Source: Mytilus galloprovincialis (Eukaryota; Mollusca; Bivalvia; Mytilida; Mytilidae). From it: a stretch of 64,000 nt of DNA. The position numbers and the translations under genes are program-made. The notes beneath the pieces were generated by a model. The model had not been told where the DNA came from and searched no databases. It saw only the letters and a program-made list of their open reading frames with translations. Below are positions 59,078-64,000 of this stretch, piece by piece (within the stretch, counting starts at the first letter, position 1; every line of letters begins with the position of its first letter). The DNA lies in contig NC_134851.1 in the NCBI RefSeq assembly GCF_965363235.1, positions 53,758,833 to 53,822,832 of the forward strand, in the 5' to 3' direction.

Positions 59078-59887
59078 TTAATAAGCTCTAGATAAAGCAT
59101 CAGCTATTACATTATCTTTACCCTTAATATGTTTTACAATTACATCATATTCCTGTAACAATTAACTCCACCTAGTCAACCTCTGATTCTTGTTTCTCAT
59201 TTTATGCATGAAGGTGAGAGGATTATGATCAGTATAAACAAGAATAGGATATACCGTGGGATTCAAATATACATCAAAATGTTGAAGTGCTGACAACATT
59301 GCAAAACACTCTTTTTCAATAGTTGAATAATTTTTCTGATGTTTATCTAATTTCTTAGAAAACTATGATATAGGTTTTTCAACATTATCATCTGTCTCTT
59401 GATATAAAACAGCTCCAATTCCTACATCGCTTGCATCAACGGCAAGTTTAAATTGTTTTTCAAAGTCTGGAGTAATCAGAACTGGACTATTGATTAAAAG
59501 TGATTTGCTATTTTCAAAAGCTTTTTGACAATTTTCACTCCAGATAAATTTAGAATCTTTTCGTAAAAGATGAGTCAATGGTTGAACAACAGTAGCAAAA
59601 TTTGAACAGAATTTCCTGTAAAATCCTATCATGCCTAAATATCTCATAAGTTGTTTTCTATTTGTAGGAGGTGGAAATTTGGAAATAGCTTCCACTTTAG
59701 CCATAATAGGTTTTACTTGACCTTGGCCAACTGTATGCCCTAAATAATCAACAGTGGCCTGACAAAATTCACTTTTACCAAGATTAACAGTCAAATTTGA
59801 ATGTGACAATCTATCAAAAGTATCATACAAATGTGTTAAATGCTGTTCCCAGCTATCACTACATACAATAAGATATAAGCATAACAA
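59078..59887 (-). pseudogene. Reverse transcriptase end and RNase H, broken
   Basis: Reading resumes in a second frame at about 59880 with the RT thumb (DSWEQHLTHLYDTFDRLS, VDYLGHTVGQG, MRYLGMIGFYRKFC) and continues into RNase H (FKLAVDASDVGIGAVLYQ). The frame is stopped at 59365-59363 (after KPIS) and again at 59164-59162, then ends at 59080-59078 after ADALSRAY. RNase H similarity (YSTIEKECFAMLSAL, YTDHNPLTFM) continues across both stops, so they are lesions, not the true end. Confidence 0.88.
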
Positions 59888-62800
59888 CAGTCTAAATCTT
59901 TTATAACATTATTGATCATTCTTTGAAATGTAGCTGGAGCACTTTTCATGCCAAATGGCATTACAGTATATTGAAATAAGCCATCTGGTGTAACAAAAGC
60001 TGATATTTCACGAGCTCTCTGTGTCAATGGAACTTGCCAATAACCTTTCAACAAATCAAATTTGCTCACAAATTTTGCTTGACCAATGTTGTCAATACAA
60101 TCGTCTATCCTTGGAATCGGATAGGAATCAGATTTTGAGACTGAATTTACTTTTCTGAAATCAGTCACGAAACGAACGGTTTTATCTGGTTTTGGCACAA
60201 GGAGACAAGGAGAGCTCCATTCACTGTTACTCTGCTCAATATTATCATTGTCAAGCATATATTTAATTTCTTTTCTCATAGCTTCAAGTTTGAGTGGATT
60301 GAGCCGGTAAGGATGTTGCTTAATTGGAGAAGCATCTCCTACATCAACATCATGACAAACAGCAGTGGTTTTGTTTGGCACATCTGGAAAAAGATTTTTA
60401 AAAGAAAATACCAAAGTTTTTATTTCTTCTCTACGATCAAAAGACAGATGTGCAAGTTTTGAGTCTAAATTTGACAAAATTTCTGAATTTTTCAATCTAA
60501 CTGTCTCTTCCAAAGTTTTAGAACTAAAAGGTGGTTCAATTACATCTGGTTTGTCATGATTGTTCTCAAATTTAACCATGCCTAAAGTGGCAACTGGTTT
60601 ACTATCACATAGAACATTAGTACGCTCAAAATATGGTTTTAACATATTAATATGACACACTCTATTTTGTTTGCGCCGACCTGGAGTTTTTACAATATAA
60701 TTCAAATCATTAATTTTACTCTCTATTGTATAAGGACCACAATACTTAGCCTGTAAAGGATGTCCAGGGACTGGCAGAAATACAAGTACCTTATCACCAG
60801 GCTCAAAAATTCTGTCCCTGGCATCTTTATCATACCATATTTTCATCTTGTTCTGTACATTTTTTAAGTTTTTCTGAGCAATTTGACAAGCAGTAAACAA
60901 TTTTTCTTTAAATCTAGATACATAGTCTAAAAGATTCAAGTCAGTATGTTCAGTAAGCCACTTTTCCTTAATCAGTTTTAACGGTCCCCTTACAGTATGA
61001 CCAAATACCAACTCAAAGGGACTAAATCCAAGGGATTCTTGAACAGCCTCTCGAACCGCAAAAAGTAGAAAGTGAACTCCATCATCCCAGTCTCTGTCAA
61101 ATTGAAGACAAAACGTTCTAATCATGTTCTTCAATGTTTGATGAAAACGTTCTAAGGCACCTTGAGATTCTGGATGATAAGCACTTGATCTGTACTGAGC
61201 AATCCCTAACTGGTATACGACTTGCTGAAATAAACCCGACATGAAATTTGATCCCTGGTCGGACTGTATAGACTTAGGAAGTCCTACTAATGTGAAAAAT
61301 TTGATCAAAGCTTTGACGATAGTAGGTGTCTTGATATTTCTGAGCGGAATAGCTTCAGGAAAGCGGGTAGATGTACACATGATCGTCAATAAATACGCAT
61401 TTCCAGTCTTGGTCTTTGGTAAAGGTCCAACGCAGTCAATCAGAACTCTACTGAAAGGTTCGTCAAAGGCTGGAATAGGCAGAAGAGGTGCTGGTGGTAT
61501 TTTCTGGTTAGGCTTACCAACAACCTGGCATATATGGCATGATTTGCAGTATTCTGCAACATCGTTTCTAAGTCTGGGCCAGTAGAAATGTTGCAATATT
61601 TTTAGGCAAGTCTTCCTTATACCTAAGTGTCCAGCCAAGGGGGTGTCATGGGCAAGACCAATAATTTCTTGCCTATAAACTTTAGGCACCACCACTTGGT
61701 ACACCACTCTCCATTCCTCCTCTGGGGTAGCATCAGGAGGCCTCCACTTCCTCATTAAAATGCCGTCCTGATGGTAATAGCATTCGGCCACTTTGTCTGC
61801 TTCCTCTTGTGGTTGAGCTCTCTGGCTGAGCTGAAGAACCTCAGGGTCTTTATGTTGTTCTTCAAATAAATTCTTTCGGTCTAATGAATGGCTGGTAACG
61901 TCTGGCCATGGCATAATAACATTCTTGTTAACACTAGGTGGTTTTGTAATGGCCTTTTCTGAGCTACCAGGACCTTCAATGTCAGCTATAAAAGTGTCAG
62001 AAAGGTCCATGTAATCAAACTTGTCTTCTTGCAAAATCTCATTTTGTTGTTTTCTAGCCATCGCCCTAGTAACAACACAAGCTGGATACAATTCAGCATC
62101 ATCTTCAGGTGATTTAAAATCCACCACCGGTTCACTGGTAACAATTGGTTCAGCAACCACTTTGTTCCTAGCTAGATCATTTCCTAGCAATAATGTAACA
62201 CCCTCAACAGGGAGATTAGGACGAACACCCACAACAACTGGTCCAGTTATCAAATCTGACTTCAGATAAATTCGATGGAGAGGAACATCTATACAACCTA
62301 ACTCTACACCTTGTAACAAAATGGAGGCACCAACAGAAGTCTTCTCGGACAAAGGCAACACACCTTCTAACAATAAAGACTGAGAAGCTCCCGTGTCCCG
62401 TAAAATCTTAATAGGCTGAAGAGTGGTATCATCAACAATAGAAATAAACCCATCAGACATAAAGGGTTTATATTCCTCCATGTAATCACAAAAACTGGAC
62501 TTAAAAGCCTGACTCGCAGGACATTCCAACGTACTGGTAATATAAGGTGTCGTACACGCACTGGACTTCGGCTTATTATCTCGTTCATTCTTCTTCTGGA
62601 GTCTAAAACAATCAGCCATCAGGTGACCAATCTTCTTACAATAAGCACAAGTCAGTGACTTCTTCTCAAAAGTATCAAATTTTGGACTAGACATATTATA
62701 ACTGGACTGACTCTTATTCTGTGGAACAGGCTTACTATCAGTATGCTCAGTGCTTTGATTTTTGTAATTTCCACTGGAAGTATTAACATTTTGACCCTTG

Positions 62801-63783
62801 AAACTTCTTTTATGTGAAAGAGTATAATTATCTGAAATTACAGCTGCATCATGTATTGTCCCAACAGTTTTGTCGTCTAAATGTGTTTTTAAGTCTAAAT
62901 GAACACATTGTTTGAACTCTTCTAATAACATCAATTGTCTTAGGTTATCAAAATTGTTATCTGTTTTCTTTGAAGTAAGCCATTTATCAAATAGATCTTC
63001 TTTTTCCCGAGCAAATTCCACATAGGTTTGTGAATCAAACTTTTTATAAGATCTAAATTTCTGTCTATATGCTTCTGGTACTAGCTCATAGGCTTTCAAA
63101 ACTTCCTGTTTCACAGTGTCATAATCGGAACTTTTTTCTGATGGAAGTGCGGAGTATATTTCAGCGGCCTTACCCTCAAAAACACTTTGTAGCATTGTAG
63201 TCCAATATGGCTTTGGCCAATTCAAATTACGAGCAATTTTCTCAAACTGTGGAAAATATTTATCAACTGTTTTTTCACAAAATCTGGGAACCAAACGTAT
63301 ATTTTTTGCTGCATCAAAATAATCTGATTTTGATAGGACTTTAGAGTTGCTTTCTTCTTTAATTATTTCAATTTTCAGTTTTTCCATCTCTAGCCTTTCC
63401 CTCATTTCAAGTTCTTTTATTTTCTCCCTCTCCTTCATTTCCAGTTCTTTTAATTTAAATTCATCTTCTTTTTCTTTCTTTTCCATTTCTAACCTTTCCT
63501 TCATTTCCAGTTCTGCTTGTTTTAATTTAAATTCATGTTCTAATTCAAGCTGTTTTAATTTAAAGGCATCTACATTTTCGACCTTAAGTTCAAGAGCCTC
63601 TTCACCTAAAATTTCTGCGTCAACTAATTTGTCTATAACCAAATTTTTTATAATTTGTTTTCTCATAGATACTTTAAAATTTAACTGCAGATGTTTAGCA
63701 AGCAACACTAATTCGTCTTTCTTTAAATTATCAAAACTCTCCAGGTCTGGCGTTTTCAAAAATTTACCGGCATCAAATGCCAT
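59836..63783 (-). CDS. gag-protease-integrase-RT polyprotein (5' part)
   Basis: The start is the ATG at 63783 (MAFDAGKFLK); the open frame further upstream runs into primer site and LTR and is not coding. 1315 residues. About 70-150 is a charged coiled coil; 150-305 is capsid, with a SCAN-like stretch at about 238-305. A CCHC knuckle is at 379-392 (CAYCKKIGHLMADC) and the protease DTGAS at 463-467. Integrase has a zinc motif H712, H719, C749, C752 and a catalytic D783, D842, E878 with 35 residues between the last two, then a GPY/F module (CGPYTI, about 1015). The RT begins near 1150 (VRFVTDFRKVN, first catalytic Asp D1243 in KFDLLKGYWQ). It leaves frame at the catalytic box, after YAYI (1301-1304), where the two aspartates are absent. 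Confidence 0.93.
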   Translation of the reverse strand: MAFDAGKFLKTPDLESFDNLKKDELVLLAKHLQLNFKVSMRKQIIKNLVIDKLVDAEILGEEALELKVENVDAFKLKQLELEHEFKLKQAELEMKERLEMEKKEKEDEFKLKELEMKEREKIKELEMRERLEMEKLKIEIIKEESNSKVLSKSDYFDAAKNIRLVPRFCEKTVDKYFPQFEKIARNLNWPKPYWTTMLQSVFEGKAAEIYSALPSEKSSDYDTVKQEVLKAYELVPEAYRQKFRSYKKFDSQTYVEFAREKEDLFDKWLTSKKTDNNFDNLRQLMLLEEFKQCVHLDLKTHLDDKTVGTIHDAAVISDNYTLSHKRSFKGQNVNTSSGNYKNQSTEHTDSKPVPQNKSQSSYNMSSPKFDTFEKKSLTCAYCKKIGHLMADCFRLQKKNERDNKPKSSACTTPYITSTLECPASQAFKSSFCDYMEEYKPFMSDGFISIVDDTTLQPIKILRDTGASQSLLLEGVLPLSEKTSVGASILLQGVELGCIDVPLHRIYLKSDLITGPVVVGVRPNLPVEGVTLLLGNDLARNKVVAEPIVTSEPVVDFKSPEDDAELYPACVVTRAMARKQQNEILQEDKFDYMDLSDTFIADIEGPGSSEKAITKPPSVNKNVIMPWPDVTSHSLDRKNLFEEQHKDPEVLQLSQRAQPQEEADKVAECYYHQDGILMRKWRPPDATPEEEWRVVYQVVVPKVYRQEIIGLAHDTPLAGHLGIRKTCLKILQHFYWPRLRNDVAEYCKSCHICQVVGKPNQKIPPAPLLPIPAFDEPFSRVLIDCVGPLPKTKTGNAYLLTIMCTSTRFPEAIPLRNIKTPTIVKALIKFFTLVGLPKSIQSDQGSNFMSGLFQQVVYQLGIAQYRSSAYHPESQGALERFHQTLKNMIRTFCLQFDRDWDDGVHFLLFAVREAVQESLGFSPFELVFGHTVRGPLKLIKEKWLTEHTDLNLLDYVSRFKEKLFTACQIAQKNLKNVQNKMKIWYDKDARDRIFEPGDKVLVFLPVPGHPLQAKYCGPYTIESKINDLNYIVKTPGRRKQNRVCHINMLKPYFERTNVLCDSKPVATLGMVKFENNHDKPDVIEPPFSSKTLEETVRLKNSEILSNLDSKLAHLSFDRREEIKTLVFSFKNLFPDVPNKTTAVCHDVDVGDASPIKQHPYRLNPLKLEAMRKEIKYMLDNDNIEQSNSEWSSPCLLVPKPDKTVRFVTDFRKVNSVSKSDSYPIPRIDDCIDNIGQAKFVSKFDLLKGYWQVPLTQRAREISAFVTPDGLFQYTVMPFGMKSAPATFQRMINNVIKDLDCCYAYILLYVVIAGNSI

Positions 63784-63853
63784 TTTGTAGAATTTTGTTG
63801 GCTGGTTATAATAAAAAAATATTGAAAAAATTTTGAATAATATATTTTCAGTC

Positions 63854-63870
63854 TCCCGGACGAGCCCCCA
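63854..63870 (-). promoter_or_regulatory. Primer binding site for tRNA-Pro
   Basis: TGGGGGCTCGTCCGGGA in element orientation is complementary to the conserved 3' end of tRNA-Pro. It lies 5 nt inside the 5' LTR, where retrotransposons prime minus-strand synthesis. Confidence 0.9.
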
Positions 63871-63875
63871 ATTTC

Positions 63876-64000
63876 TGTTACGGCCAGAAATCGCCTTTAA
63901 ATTGTAGCCAACAAAAGACACAAATCAATTATAAAAATTAACAAGATTTATTATACAAATGTTTACAAAAGGTATTACACAAATATTACTGTTAACTTAA
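63876..64000 (-). repeat. 5' LTR, partial (window edge)
   Basis: Only the last 125 bp of the LTR (in element orientation) are in the window. They are identical to 58390-58514. Confidence 0.95.

Larger units (their letters stand above)
58390..64000 (-). mobile_element. Gmr1-type Ty3/gypsy LTR retrotransposon, cut by window end
   Basis: On the minus strand the order is 5' LTR (partly outside the window), primer site, gag, protease, integrase, reverse transcriptase, RNase H, polypurine tract, 3' LTR. Integrase ahead of reverse transcriptase is the Ty1/copia order, yet the proteins are Ty3/gypsy-like, as described for Gmr1 elements. LTR ends are TGTTA...TAACA. Coding is broken at the reverse transcriptase catalytic box and twice in RNase H. 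Target duplication cannot be checked because one flank lies outside. Confidence 0.93.

Noticed and set aside
63347..63790. 147-codon plus-strand frame
   Set aside because: Antisense to the gag coiled coil; low complexity Ser/Phe/Leu.
63784..63921. N-terminal extension of the gag frame
   Set aside because: It would be translated from the LTR and primer site; the ATG at 63783 begins the gag-like sequence.

Overview
The window looks like a repeat-dense stretch of a bivalve nuclear genome, most likely a marine mussel (Mytilus or a close relative). The reasons are: AT-rich DNA with abundant TACATGTA-type motifs; introns with GT/AG sites; several dispersed repeat families that I remember as typical of mussel and other mollusc genomes (an ATTGCCAATGAGACAACT family, a TAGCTCACCTGGCC family, a TACCACCGCTTT family); and a tRNA-derived SINE of molluscan type. 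Species assignment is from memory of repeat families, not from a search. I see no bacterial-style operons, rRNA, functional tRNA genes or CRISPR arrays.

Layout. 1-3.7 kb: a tandem array of a ~1.35 kb unit carrying a short MITE. 3.7-5.0 kb: an element with CAGTGGCGTAGC inverted ends. 5.5-7.8 kb: a cluster of palindromic hairpin elements. 7.8-16 kb: mostly gene-free AT-rich DNA with a two-tier fold-back element (12.4-13.0 kb) and dispersed repeats. 16.0-21.1 kb (minus): a three-exon pogo/Tigger-type transposase gene whose exons join in phase to an uninterrupted 619-residue protein. 21.2-28.5 kb: dispersed repeats, with two copies of one element inserted into two different older repeats. 29.8-31.4 kb: a 1.53 kb fold-back element with perfect 29-bp ends and opposed copies of GTCTATCCTGTTACC. 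32.6-33.4 kb (minus): two phase-compatible exons of a cysteine-pair protein. 34.9-39.1 kb (minus): a non-LTR retrotransposon with an intact endonuclease/reverse transcriptase frame. 40.6-42.0 kb (minus): a two-exon gene for a small secreted EF-hand protein ending in KDEL, the best candidate host gene, followed upstream by a 46-bp tandem array. 43.5-45.1 kb: a reverse-transcriptase fragment and a SINE. 46-53.7 kb: a 14-bp minisatellite, a hairpin, a decayed LINE and a 51-bp satellite. 58.4-64 kb (minus): a Ty3/gypsy-class LTR retrotransposon cut by the window end.

The most notable object is that LTR element. Its domain order is gag, protease, integrase, reverse transcriptase, RNase H, which is the Ty1/copia order carried by Ty3/gypsy-type proteins. 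This is the arrangement known from Gmr1-type elements. Its gag contains a stretch resembling the SCAN domain, it has a tRNA-Pro primer site, and its LTRs are identical over the visible 125 bp although its reverse transcriptase catalytic box and RNase H are broken.

Almost everything here is mobile or repetitive. Genes do not form a common pathway; the EF-hand/KDEL gene and perhaps the cysteine-pair model are host genes embedded in transposon-derived sequence.
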